Source: Terriglobia bacterium
Lineage (GTDB): Bacteria; Acidobacteriota; Terriglobia; Bryobacterales; Bryobacteraceae
Reading direction: 5' to 3'
NCBI GenBank assembly: GCA_003175985.1
Contig: PSRJ01000288.1
Span: forward strand, 1 to 49,982
DNA: 49,982 nucleotides
Shown piece after piece: positions 32,385 through 40,875 of this stretch. Position numbers and translations under genes: made by a program. The notes below the pieces were generated by a model. That model saw only the letters and a program-made list of their open reading frames with translations. It made no database searches and had not been told where the DNA came from. Each line of letters starts with the position of its first letter. Within the stretch, counting starts at the first letter, position 1.

Positions 32385-32864
32385 TTAATAAAGATTGAAC
32401 CATCCCGCCAGCGATAATACAAGTGCGGCGTAGACGCCGGCGAGCAGGTCATCGGCCACGATGCCCCAGCCTTCGGGGAACGCCTCCAGCCGGCGTATGG
32501 GAGGCGGCTTCCAGACATCGAACAGCCGGAAGAGAAAGAACGCCGCTGCATAGCTCTTCCAATTCATCGGATGCGCGCCCGCCACTGCGATCCATTGCCC
32601 CAGAACTTCATCCACCACGACCGCCCGGGGATCTTTCAACTTCAGTTCGCGAGCGGTGCGCGTGGCGGCCCATACCGCCGGAAGAAAACCGGCGGCGGCC
32701 AGGATAAGGAATTGCCACCACGAGAAGCGCGCGAACTCGCGCAGGCCAATGGCAATCGCGAGCGCGGCGAAGGAACCCGCCGTGCCCGGAGCGATGGGCA
32801 CGTAGCCACAGCCGAACCAGGTGGAGACGAGGTTCGCCAGGCTATTGCTCGTCCGGTTCGTCAT
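32385..32864 (-). CDS. pgpA: Phosphatidylglycerophosphatase A
   Basis: A 159-residue inner-membrane lipid phosphatase that turns phosphatidylglycerophosphate into phosphatidylglycerol. Diagnostic blocks: GYVPIAPGTAGSFAALA near the start, VVVDEVLGQWIA, FRLFDVWKPPPI and GWGIVADDLLAG. Three to four membrane helices are visible. The gene begins within the yacG 3' end (23-base overlap). Confidence 0.92.
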   Translation of the reverse strand: MTNRTSNSLANLVSTWFGCGYVPIAPGTAGSFAALAIAIGLREFARFSWWQFLILAAAGFLPAVWAATRTARELKLKDPRAVVVDEVLGQWIAVAGAHPMNWKSYAAAFFLFRLFDVWKPPPIRRLEAFPEGWGIVADDLLAGVYAALVLSLAGWFNLY

Positions 32865-33012
32865 GGGATGTTTCGGGCTTGGCCGAGGACGAAATCACGT
32901 ACTTCTCAGCGGACCAGTTGCCCAGATCGATGATCCGGCAGCGCTCGCTGCAAAACGGAAAATCGGGCGTGCCCGGCACCACGTCCTTCTTGCAAATGGG
33001 GCACTTCAGCAT
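32842..33012 (-). CDS. yacG: DNA gyrase inhibitor YacG-like zinc protein
   Basis: A 56-residue zinc protein: MLKCPICKKDVV, then FPFCSERCRIIDLGNWSAEK, the full YacG signature with four Cys ligands. YacG binds GyrB and inhibits gyrase. The ATG at 33012 lies inside the last codons of rimO (7-base overlap). The frame stays open upstream, but the extra part is just the antisense of rimO in another frame. Confidence 0.88.
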   Translation of the reverse strand: MLKCPICKKDVVPGTPDFPFCSERCRIIDLGNWSAEKYVISSSAKPETSHDEPDEQ

Positions 33013-34400
33013 GCGGGGACCGGGCTGATGTTGATGAGCGGCGCGCCGGCCAATGGTGTAAAGCGCTCGGTGGGCGCAAGCAGCGTGCCCACCACATCGT
33101 AATCGTGCGACTCGGTAATACGAAGGCGGCGGATTTCTCCGGCGCGCGGCTCTGCGCCTTCGAAATCGTTGATCATTGTGACGCCATCGATTTCGGGGGC
33201 CTGGGTGGGCTGCCGCCCTTCCCAAAGCAGGTCGGTTTCGCGGGAATGCCCCTCCACCAATACGGACGTTTCGGCGCCCACCAGGCTGCGATTGCGTGCC
33301 CGCGCGATCTTGCGCTGGATGGCCATCAGCCGGCGCTTCCGGTTTTGCATGGTGCGGCCGTCTACCTTGGCATCGAGCCGGTAGCTGGAACTGGTGTCTT
33401 CGTCGGAATACGTAAACACGCCCAGGTTGTCGAAGCGCGCAGTCTCAATAAACTGGCAGAGTTCTTCGAAATCGGCCGCCGTCTCACCCGGAAAGCCGGT
33501 GATCAGGCTGGTCCGTATGGCCACGCCGGGAATCGTGCGGCGGATGCGCTCCAGGAGCTTCAAAAAGATGTCGCCGGAAGCGCCTCGCTTCATGCGTTTC
33601 AGGACCGCGGCGCTGGAATGCTGCAGCGGCATGTCAATATACTTGACCAGCGACGGATTCGCTGCCATCGTGTCGAGCAGCTTCTGGGTCACCTTGTTCG
33701 GATACGCATACAGGAAGCGGATCCACTTCTGGTGCGGCGTCTCGATGGCGGCAAGCCGCGCCAGCAGATCCGCAAGGCCATCGCGCAAACCGAGGTCCTC
33801 GCCATAGCAAGTGGTGTCCTGGCCGATGAGGTTGATTTCGCGGACACCCTGCGAGAAGAGCCGCGTGGCTTCGGAGATGACGGACTCGAAACGCCGGCTA
33901 CGGAATGCGCCGCGATACTGCGGGATCACACAGAACGTGCACGGGTGATCGCATCCTTCGGCGATCTTGATGTAGGCGAAGTGGCGCGGGGTGGCGAGTA
34001 CACGCGGAGTGAGATCGTGATAGAGATAAGGCTCGATGCCGTTCCGCGCCGAGGGCTCCCCTTCGCATAAGGCGACAATGCTTTCGAGTTCGTTGGTGCC
34101 GACCAGGGCGTCCACTTCCGGCAATTCCTTGCGGATATCGCCGCGGTAACGCTCGACCAGGCAACCCGCCACGATCAATTTTCGGGCGCGGCCCACCTTC
34201 TTGTATTCCGCCATCTCCAGGATGGTGTCGATGGACTCTTTTTTAGCGGGATCGATAAAACTGCACGTATTGACGACGAGTACCTCGGCCTGATCGGGGT
34301 GTGGGGTCAGCTCGTGACCGCGGGCCACGAGCTGGCCCATCATGACTTCACTATCGACGAGATTCTTGGGACAGCCGAGACTGACGAAACCGACTTTCAA
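33006..34400 (-). CDS. rimO: Ribosomal protein S12 methylthiotransferase
   Basis: A 464-residue radical-SAM enzyme that adds a methylthio group to a conserved Asp of ribosomal protein S12. The N-terminal UPF0004 domain holds the cluster Cys in LGCPKNLVDSE, NTCSFID and AGCLVERY. The radical-SAM motif is CDHPCTFCVIPQYRG. A TRAM-like domain follows near the C terminus (about 375-440). The start is TTG 34400 (TTGAAAGTCGG), since the frame has no upstream ATG; AGGAG lies about 13 bases before it. It leads the minus-strand operon with yacG, pgpA and cinA. Confidence 0.92.
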   Translation of the reverse strand: MKVGFVSLGCPKNLVDSEVMMGQLVARGHELTPHPDQAEVLVVNTCSFIDPAKKESIDTILEMAEYKKVGRARKLIVAGCLVERYRGDIRKELPEVDALVGTNELESIVALCEGEPSARNGIEPYLYHDLTPRVLATPRHFAYIKIAEGCDHPCTFCVIPQYRGAFRSRRFESVISEATRLFSQGVREINLIGQDTTCYGEDLGLRDGLADLLARLAAIETPHQKWIRFLYAYPNKVTQKLLDTMAANPSLVKYIDMPLQHSSAAVLKRMKRGASGDIFLKLLERIRRTIPGVAIRTSLITGFPGETAADFEELCQFIETARFDNLGVFTYSDEDTSSSYRLDAKVDGRTMQNRKRRLMAIQRKIARARNRSLVGAETSVLVEGHSRETDLLWEGRQPTQAPEIDGVTMINDFEGAEPRAGEIRRLRITESHDYDVVGTLLAPTERFTPLAGAPLINISPVPAC

Positions 34401-34428
34401 GGTGTGTGCGTGCTCCTGGGAGAACCCT

Positions 34429-34465
34429 CCGCTCCCTTACGGTCGCGGCTATGTTCGGAGCCGCG
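34429..34465 (+). repeat. Interspersed repeat, copy 2
   Basis: The core at 34429-34450 is followed by a hairpin: CGCGGCT (34444-34450), eight bases, AGCCGCG (34459-34465). It lies between rimO and the mbfA 3' end. Confidence 0.65.
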
Positions 34466-34517
34466 CATAAGCAGGCAACATCGGGCTTGTAATATTTTCA
34501 GGATACCATCCGGCTGT

Positions 34518-35474
34518 TCAGGAGCTTCCGATCAGGACGCCCGTGACAAAGACCAGCGCGCCTCCCAGGCCGACTTGCAGCGCCGCCGAAAGCGGCGGTG
34601 TTTCCATATAACGGTGCCGCACCCACGTAATGGCGGCCAGCTCCAAAACCACGATGACGATGGCGGCGGTCATGGCCGCCCCAAAGGCCGGGATCAGGAA
34701 GGGTAGGGTATGGCCGATTCCTCCCAGCGCCGTCATCAATCCGCAGACGAGGCCGCGCACCCACGGATGGCCGCGCCCGGTAAGGCTGCCGTCATCGGAG
34801 AGTGCTTCCGCAAAGCCCATGCTGATACCGGCCCCGAGGGAAGCCGCCAGGCCGACGACGAAGGCATCCCGCGGATTGTGTGTCGCCAGAGCGGCGGCGA
34901 AAACCGGCGCCAGCGTGGAGACGGAGCCATCCATGAGGCCCGCCAGTCCCGGCTGCACGATTTGCAGCACGAACAGCCGCCGGCTGGCTTCGTCCTCTTC
35001 GCGCCGGGCGTCGCCGCGCAGTTTCTCTTCGCCCAGCTCCTCGGCCCGATCCGCATGGGTGCGTTCTTCCAGGGCCAAATCATCGAGCAGTTGGCGCACG
35101 CGCGCGTCTTCGGCCCGCGCCGCGGCCCGCTCGTAGAATCTGCGCGTCTCCACTTCCATGGCCGCGGCCTGGTGCCGGACAGTGTCGAGTCCCAGGGGCT
35201 TCACCAGCCAAACCGGCTTTCGATTTACGAATCCGCGCACGTCCTGGCGGCGGATCAGCGGGATGTGCTCGCCGAACTTCTCGCGATAAAGCTCCATCAG
35301 CCGCCGGCGGTGACTCGATTCCTCGTCCTGCATCCCGGTGAAGACCGCGGCCGACGCCGGGAAGTTCTCGCGCAAGCCTTCGGCGAAATCGGCATAGATT
35401 CTCTCGTCTTCTTCTTCGAGGGAAATGGCGAGGGCGAGGATCTCGCGTTCCGACAGGCCTTGAAAATCGCGCAT
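34518..35474 (-). CDS. mbfA: Membrane-bound ferritin/VIT-type iron exporter (MbfA-like)
   Basis: A 318-residue fusion. Residues 1-160 form a rubrerythrin-like four-helix bundle with di-iron ligands in [31 protein letters not shown] and [10 protein letters not shown]. Residues about 165-318 are a VIT1/CCC1-type membrane domain with [19 protein letters not shown] and five helices. In alphaproteobacteria this protein (MbfA) exports iron and limits peroxide stress. The gene is monocistronic here; no Irr or Fur gene is near. TATTGA lies six bases before the ATG, a weaker -10 match. Confidence 0.87.
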   Translation of the reverse strand: MRDFQGLSEREILALAISLEEEDERIYADFAEGLRENFPASAAVFTGMQDEESSHRRRLMELYREKFGEHIPLIRRQDVRGFVNRKPVWLVKPLGLDTVRHQAAAMEVETRRFYERAAARAEDARVRQLLDDLALEERTHADRAEELGEEKLRGDARREEDEASRRLFVLQIVQPGLAGLMDGSVSTLAPVFAAALATHNPRDAFVVGLAASLGAGISMGFAEALSDDGSLTGRGHPWVRGLVCGLMTALGGIGHTLPFLIPAFGAAMTAAIVIVVLELAAITWVRHRYMETPPLSAALQVGLGGALVFVTGVLIGSS

Positions 35475-35560
35475 AGTCGATCAATACCACACTGGCTGGA
35501 TGCGCCGTTACGCAGCACGCAGCGGGGACCCGGTGGTACGCTAAAGCACCGAGGGCGAAG

Positions 35561-36379
35561 ATGAAGATCACGTTCCGCACCGCACTGATTACCGGAAGTT
35601 CGCGCGGCATTGGCCGCGCCACCGCCGTAAAACTGGCGCAGGAAGGCGTCGCGAAGATCGCCATCCACTATTTCACGCGCCGCGACGAAGCGGAGAAGAC
35701 CCTGGCTCATGTGAAAGACGCCGGCGCGGACGGAGTATTGGTGCAAGGCGATACTTCTGATGCGAAGCGCGCCCGGGAAGTGGTCGAGGAGGCCGCCGGG
35801 AAGCTGGGGGGATGCGACATCTTCGTGCAGAGTGTGGTGCCGACACTCGATCACATCTATGAACACACGCTTGCCACGGAGGTGCCGCTCGAGAAGTGGC
35901 AGATGGCGTACGATACACAAGCGCGCGCTTTCTTTATAGGAGCGCCGGCGGCCGCAAAACACATGAGCAGCGGCGGCCGGATTCTGGCGTTATCCTACAC
36001 GCCGGGAGGAGTAACCGGAGGCTGGCAGCCCTGGGTGGGAATGGGATCGGCAAAAGCGGCTGTCGAGAGTATGTGCCGGTATTTTGCAGTGGCGCTCGGT
36101 CGGCACGGCATCACCGTAAACGCAGTCAGCCCCGGCGCATCGGATGAAACCACGGTAATCGGCCAGACTCCGCAAGCGGTTCAGGATGCGCTGAAGGAGT
36201 GGGTGAGCGCGGGCTGGACGCCCATGCGGAGGCGAGTTACACCTTGCGAGGTGGCCAATGTATGCGCTCTGTTGTGCAGTGAGGAAGCATCGTTTGTCAC
36301 AGGCCAAACGATCGCCGTCGATGGCGGCAGTTCGCTGATGAATCCCGATTTTCCGCTGGCCCTGCAGGTGCCGAAATAG
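35561..36379 (+). CDS. FabL-like short-chain dehydrogenase lacking the catalytic tyrosine
   Basis: A 272-residue SDR. The cofactor site TGSSRGIGRATAVKLA is intact. The middle of the fold resembles enoyl-ACP reductases of the FabL/FabI type: ALSYTPGG, then WVGMGSAKAAVESMCRYFA with the catalytic Lys. FabL has Tyr seven residues before this Lys; here it is Trp. The NNAG motif is also altered (IFVQSVVPTLDH). The C terminus (GQTIAVDGGSSL) is normal. So it may have lost or changed activity. GAGGGCG precedes the ATG. It is divergent from mbfA. Confidence 0.78.
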   Translation: MKITFRTALITGSSRGIGRATAVKLAQEGVAKIAIHYFTRRDEAEKTLAHVKDAGADGVLVQGDTSDAKRAREVVEEAAGKLGGCDIFVQSVVPTLDHIYEHTLATEVPLEKWQMAYDTQARAFFIGAPAAAKHMSSGGRILALSYTPGGVTGGWQPWVGMGSAKAAVESMCRYFAVALGRHGITVNAVSPGASDETTVIGQTPQAVQDALKEWVSAGWTPMRRRVTPCEVANVCALLCSEEASFVTGQTIAVDGGSSLMNPDFPLALQVPK

Positions 36380-36396
36380 CGTATGATCCGTTACAC

Positions 36397-36426
36397 TTGC
36401 GAGATACACCTTATTTCCGATATAGT
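36397..36426 (+). promoter_or_regulatory. Promoter of the sulfite/nitrite reductase gene
   Basis: TTGCGA (36397-36402), an 18-base spacer, TATAGT (36421-36426). The ATG at 36436 lies nine bases later, so the leader would be only a few bases long. Confidence 0.55.
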
Positions 36427-36435
36427 TTGGGGTAT

Positions 36436-38685
36436 ATGAAGACAAGCAACGCGCTCTGGAAGGAGTGTCTCCAGGGCCGATTGCCGCAAGCTTTGGCCGC
36501 CGAGGTAGATAAGTTCGAGAGTGAGGTGCTGCTCAAGAAGCAGGGCAAGATCGATGACAAAGTCTTTGCCGAGACTCGTTTGCGGCGGGGCTCCTATGGA
36601 CAGCGGTACGACAACGGACAGCGCCACGACGGCAGGGAAACCCAAAAGCTCACTTATCCCAGCGATAACACCAAGGGTCCGGGTACGTTGTGGGATGCGC
36701 CCGGGATGCAGCGGATCAAGATTCCGTTCGGCGGCTTGAACGCGACGCAACTGGAGACACTCGGCGAGCTGGCCGAGGAATACTCGGACGGAATCGCGCA
36801 CGTGACCACGCGCCAGGATTTCCAGCTTCACTTCATCCACATTGAAGACACGCCCGCGCTCATGCGGCGGCTGGCGGCCGCGGGGATTACCACGCGCGAA
36901 GCCTGCGGAAATACGGTGCGCAACGTTACCGGCTGCCCGATCGCCGGTGTGTGCCGCACAGAAGCGTTCGATGTGACACCCTACGCCAAGGCGCTGGCGT
37001 ATTTTCTGCTAGGGCATCCCGACACGCAGGATTTCGGCCGCAAATTCAAGATTTCATTTTCCGGCTGCTCCGAAGAGGCCTGCGCACTGGCGCACATACA
37101 CGATATCGGCGCGGTGGCCGAGGTACGCGAGGGCCGGCGCGGTTTTGCGTTTTACGTTGGCGGCGGCCTGGGCACCGTGCCCCAACAGGCCAAGCTGTTA
37201 TCCGATTTCGTGCCGGAAGAGGAACTGTTACCGCTGGCGCAGGCGATTTGCCGCGTGTTCGCCAGGCTAGGCGAAAAAAAGAACCGCAACACGGCGCGGC
37301 TGAAGTTCGTGATTCAGAAGATCGGCCTCCAGGAATTCCAGCGGCTGGTCTCTGAAGAGCGGAAGGTCCTCACGCCCGACGCGCGCTGGACGGACTACCT
37401 GAAAGACGTGCCCGCTGACAAAGAAGAAGGCCGCAAGCCGGGCGCGCTGCTACAGATCTCAGGACCCGCCGACGCCGGGTTCGACCGTTGGCAGAGCACC
37501 AATGTCTACCGGCAGAAGCAGGCGGGCTACGCTACGGTGACGATCACGTTACCGCTGGGCGACATTACGGCGGACCAGCTTCGCGCTCTGGCGGATATCG
37601 CGCGCAAATACACCACCGAAACGCTGCGCACCACCGTGGAGCAGAACATGGTTTTGCGGTGGGTGAGCGAGGCCGACCTACCGGCACTCTACGCCGATTT
37701 GCAAGCGGCGGAACTGGCGCAACCCGGCGCGGGTACGATCGTCGATATCGTTTCCTGCCCGGGCACCGACACCTGCAAGTTGGGCATTTCCTCTTCCCGC
37801 GGTCTCGCGGCCGAGCTCCGTGCGCGGTTGCTGGCCAAAGGCTACGAGCTGGACGAAGCCATACGCGGGCTGCACATCAAGATCAGCGGCTGCTTCAACT
37901 CCTGCGGACAGCATCATGTGGCCGATTTGGGCTTTTACGGCGTGAACCGGAATAAGAACGGATACACGGTGCCGCATTTCCAGGTTGTTCTTGGAGGAAA
38001 GTGGGAGGAAAACGGCGGCGCTTACGGGCTGGCGATCGGCGCGGTGCCGTCCAAACGCATCCCCGAAACTGTCGACCGCATTACGTCGCGCTATCTCGAG
38101 GAGCGCAACCCGGGCGAGAGTTTCCACGCCTATGCCAAACGCATCGGGAAAGCCGCATTGAAGGCGATGATCGACGACCTGGCGTACGTGCCGCCACACG
38201 ACGCGGACCGGAGCTTCTATATCGACTGGTCGGACGCGCGCGAATACACTATCGGCGATATCGGCATCGGCGAGTGCGCGGGCGAGGTCGTCACGCCCAT
38301 CGAGTTTCAGTTGACGGCATGTGAGCGGGAGGCCTTCGAGGCGCAACTGGCGCTCGAAGCCGGAGATGTAGGGAAGGCGGCGCGCACGGCTTACGAAGCC
38401 ATGCGCAACGCGGCGGCGGGCCTTTTGAACTGGCGGGTGATCCCGTTCGATCCAACGCCCGAAGGCATCATGCGCGCGTTCAAAGGAGCGTTCTACGATT
38501 CCGAGTTGTTCTTCGATCCCTTCGTGGGCGGCAAATTTGCTCAGTATTATTTCGCCGCGCACGAACATCGCAACGAGACCTACGACGGCGAGAAGGCGCA
38601 CCGGTTGATTGAAGAAGCACAGCTTTTCATCGAAGCGGCGCACGCCTGTTACGGGAAATTGAGCGCGCAGGCGGTAGCGGCGTAG
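36436..38685 (+). CDS. Ferredoxin-type sulfite/nitrite reductase with HEPN-like C-terminal tail
   Basis: A 749-residue siroheme-[4Fe-4S] reductase. Two ferredoxin-like half-domain repeats are seen: GLNATQLETLGELAEEYSDG and LGDITADQLRALADIARKY. The cluster Cys are in VSCPGTDTCKLGIS and CFNSCGQHH; the first half-repeat has CGNTVRNVTGCP. Substrate is sulfite or nitrite; motif inspection alone cannot decide. The last about 115 residues (after SDAREYTIGD) are all-helical and resemble HEPN (AARTAYEAMRNAAAGLLNW and HRNETYDGEKAHRLIEEAQ), an uncommon appendage. No siroheme genes lie beside it. Confidence 0.85.
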   Translation: MKTSNALWKECLQGRLPQALAAEVDKFESEVLLKKQGKIDDKVFAETRLRRGSYGQRYDNGQRHDGRETQKLTYPSDNTKGPGTLWDAPGMQRIKIPFGGLNATQLETLGELAEEYSDGIAHVTTRQDFQLHFIHIEDTPALMRRLAAAGITTREACGNTVRNVTGCPIAGVCRTEAFDVTPYAKALAYFLLGHPDTQDFGRKFKISFSGCSEEACALAHIHDIGAVAEVREGRRGFAFYVGGGLGTVPQQAKLLSDFVPEEELLPLAQAICRVFARLGEKKNRNTARLKFVIQKIGLQEFQRLVSEERKVLTPDARWTDYLKDVPADKEEGRKPGALLQISGPADAGFDRWQSTNVYRQKQAGYATVTITLPLGDITADQLRALADIARKYTTETLRTTVEQNMVLRWVSEADLPALYADLQAAELAQPGAGTIVDIVSCPGTDTCKLGISSSRGLAAELRARLLAKGYELDEAIRGLHIKISGCFNSCGQHHVADLGFYGVNRNKNGYTVPHFQVVLGGKWEENGGAYGLAIGAVPSKRIPETVDRITSRYLEERNPGESFHAYAKRIGKAALKAMIDDLAYVPPHDADRSFYIDWSDAREYTIGDIGIGECAGEVVTPIEFQLTACEREAFEAQLALEAGDVGKAARTAYEAMRNAAAGLLNWRVIPFDPTPEGIMRAFKGAFYDSELFFDPFVGGKFAQYYFAAHEHRNETYDGEKAHRLIEEAQLFIEAAHACYGKLSAQAVAA

Positions 38686-38691
38686 CAAGCG

Positions 38692-38756
38692 CGCGGCTCA
38701 GAAACGGGTGCACGCGTTTGCCGGCATACGGAGCCGCGACCGTAAGGGAGCGGTTT
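38692..38756 (-). repeat. Interspersed repeat, copy 3, with nested hairpins
   Basis: The core is at 38732-38753 in opposite orientation to copies 1 and 2. An outer stem pairs CGCGGCTC (38692-38699) with GAGCCGCG (38731-38738), and an inner stem pairs AAACG with CGTTT. It fills the spacer between the reductase gene and the gene at 38772. Confidence 0.65.
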
Positions 38757-38771
38757 GTTAAGGTTTCACGG

Positions 38772-39308
38772 ATGGACATTCAGCATTTTCGTGTCAAGCT
38801 GTTCGCAACGGCGGAGAGCCGCCCGCATCTCGGCGATGCGATCGCGGTTTTTCACCGCTGGATTCAGGAGAGACGCCTGCCGGAGACCATGATTGACGTG
38901 TCGGATTATGAGCACGTCCCATCGGGGCCGGGAATCATTCTGGTTTGTCACGAGGCCATTTACGGGCTCGACCGGGAGAAAGGCCGGCTGGGGCTGCTCT
39001 ACAACCGGCGAACGGCAGTGGAGGGGCCGGTGGAGGCGCGTCTGCGGCAAGCGGTCGAAGCCGCGGAAGCGGCGGCGGAACTGCTCGAGCGGGAACCGGA
39101 GTTCGAGGGCAACCTCGTTTTCGACCGCAACTCCTGGGAGGTCGCCGTGAACGACCGCGCCCTTGCGCCCAACACCGAAAATACCTGGACTACTCTGGCG
39201 CCCGTGATTCAAAGCGTTTTCGACGCAATGATGGGTGCCGGGAATTACCGGCTACAACATCATGCAAATCAGCGCGAGCTGTTCCGGGTAACCGTAGTGC
39301 GGCGTTGA
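38772..39308 (+). CDS. Conserved-looking protein of unknown function
   Basis: A 178-residue cytoplasmic protein I do not recognise. The first half (FATAESRPHLGDAIAVFHRW, then MIDVSDYEHVPSGPGIILVCHE) has an alternating strand-helix look, the second has an Ala/Glu-rich helix (RQAVEAAEAAAELLEREPEF) followed by strands and NRELFR-like residues. No signal, membrane helix or catalytic motif is seen. It lies downstream of the reductase gene and upstream of purH. Confidence 0.6.
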   Translation: MDIQHFRVKLFATAESRPHLGDAIAVFHRWIQERRLPETMIDVSDYEHVPSGPGIILVCHEAIYGLDREKGRLGLLYNRRTAVEGPVEARLRQAVEAAEAAAELLEREPEFEGNLVFDRNSWEVAVNDRALAPNTENTWTTLAPVIQSVFDAMMGAGNYRLQHHANQRELFRVTVVRR

Positions 39309-39335
39309 ATGATTCATCTGCTATCGTTCCTTTAG

Positions 39336-40865
39336 ATGAGCAGAATTCAACGTGTTCTCCTGAGTGTCACCGATAAAACCGGCATCGTCGATTTCGCCCT
39401 CGCGCTGAGCGGGATGGGCGCTGAACTCATCTCGACCGGCGGAACGGCGCGAGCGTTGCGCGAAAACGGAGTGCCGGTGAAAGAGGTGTCGGAAGTGACC
39501 GGCTTTCCGGAAATGCTCGACGGCCGCGTGAAGACCATGCATCCCAAAATTACAGGCGCCATCCTGGCGATGCGCGGCCGCGAGGAACACATGGCGGCCC
39601 TGCAGGAGCATGGGATTCAACCGATCGATATGGTGGTTGTGAACTTGTACCGGTTTGAAGAAGCAGCCGCGCGGCAGGACGCATCGCTGGCCGAGTTGAT
39701 CGAGAACATCGACATCGGCGGTCCGACGATGATCCGGTCGGCGGCGAAGAACTACCAGGATCTGGCGGTGGTGGTGTCGCCCGACGATTACGATCCGATC
39801 ATCGAAGAACTACGCGCCGGCAACGGAAACCTCTCGGTGGAAACCAAGTGGCGGCTGGCGAAGAAGGCATTTCGTACGACGGCCGATTACGATGCGGCGA
39901 TCAGCGCACGGCTGGAACGGATCGATGCTTCCGGCGCGGCGCCGCCCGTGCTGGCGCTGCGCGCGCCGAAGATCATGGATCTGCGCTACGGCGAGAATCC
40001 GCACCAGGCTGCCGCGCTCTATGGCACGCCGGGCGCGGGCATCGCCGGCGCGGAACAACTGCAAGGAAGAGAGCTTTCGTATAACAACCTGGTAGATCTG
40101 GATGCGGCGTGGCAACTGGCCTGCGAATTTTCCCAGCCGGCCGCGGTGATCATCAAACACACCAACCCCTGCGGCTGTGCCGAACAGGGCACTTTGGCCG
40201 AAGCATACCGGAAGGCCTTCGAGTGCGATCCCGTGTCGGCATACGGCGGAGTGCTCGGTTTCAACCGGACGCTCGATGAGGAAACCGCCACCGAAGTGGC
40301 GAAGACCTTTGTAGAGGCGATTGCCGCGCCGGGCTACACACCCGAAGCGCTGACGGTTCTTTCCGGCAGGAGACAACTGCGGCTGATGCGTGTGGCCGCG
40401 GGGATGGACCCGTTGGTAGTGAAATCGATCACCGGGGGCTTTCTGGTGCAAACTGCCGACCGGGCATCGCTCGACCGTGCGAGTGCTGTGGTGAAGAGCA
40501 AACGCGAGCCGACCGGCGAAGAGTGGAAGTCCATGGAGTTCGGCTGGAAGGTCGCCAAGCACGTAAAATCGAATGCCATCGTGTACAGCAGGGCGGGACA
40601 GGCCGTCGGTGTGGGCGCGGGCCAGATGAGCCGGGTCGATTCGGTCAAGATCGGCGCGATGAAAGCAGTGCTGCCGCTACAAGGAACGACGGTCGCCTCG
40701 GACGCCTTCTTTCCGTTTGCCGACGGCGTGGAAGAGGCCGTGAAAAACGGCGCAACCGCGTTCATCCAGCCGGGTGGGTCTGTCCGAGACAACGAAGTAA
40801 TCGCCGCGGCGGACCGGCTCGGTGTAGCTATGGTGTTTACCGGCGTGCGCCATTTCCGGCACTAA
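39336..40865 (+). CDS. purH: AICAR transformylase/IMP cyclohydrolase
   Basis: A 509-residue bifunctional enzyme that does the last two steps of purine synthesis. The IMP cyclohydrolase part has LSVTDKTGIVDFA, STGGTARAL, and VKTMHPKITGAIL. The transformylase part has LSYNNLVDLDAAW, KHTNPCGCAEQ and VGVGAGQMSRVDSVKI, then ASDAFFPFADGVE. It is full length. Start at ATG 39336. Confidence 0.96.
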   Translation: MSRIQRVLLSVTDKTGIVDFALALSGMGAELISTGGTARALRENGVPVKEVSEVTGFPEMLDGRVKTMHPKITGAILAMRGREEHMAALQEHGIQPIDMVVVNLYRFEEAAARQDASLAELIENIDIGGPTMIRSAAKNYQDLAVVVSPDDYDPIIEELRAGNGNLSVETKWRLAKKAFRTTADYDAAISARLERIDASGAAPPVLALRAPKIMDLRYGENPHQAAALYGTPGAGIAGAEQLQGRELSYNNLVDLDAAWQLACEFSQPAAVIIKHTNPCGCAEQGTLAEAYRKAFECDPVSAYGGVLGFNRTLDEETATEVAKTFVEAIAAPGYTPEALTVLSGRRQLRLMRVAAGMDPLVVKSITGGFLVQTADRASLDRASAVVKSKREPTGEEWKSMEFGWKVAKHVKSNAIVYSRAGQAVGVGAGQMSRVDSVKIGAMKAVLPLQGTTVASDAFFPFADGVEEAVKNGATAFIQPGGSVRDNEVIAAADRLGVAMVFTGVRHFRH

Positions 40866-40875
40866 CCGGCCGGTG

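Noticed and set aside
37678..38688. 336-codon minus-strand frame
   Set aside because: Antisense of the sulfite/nitrite reductase; no ribosome site and low-quality translation.
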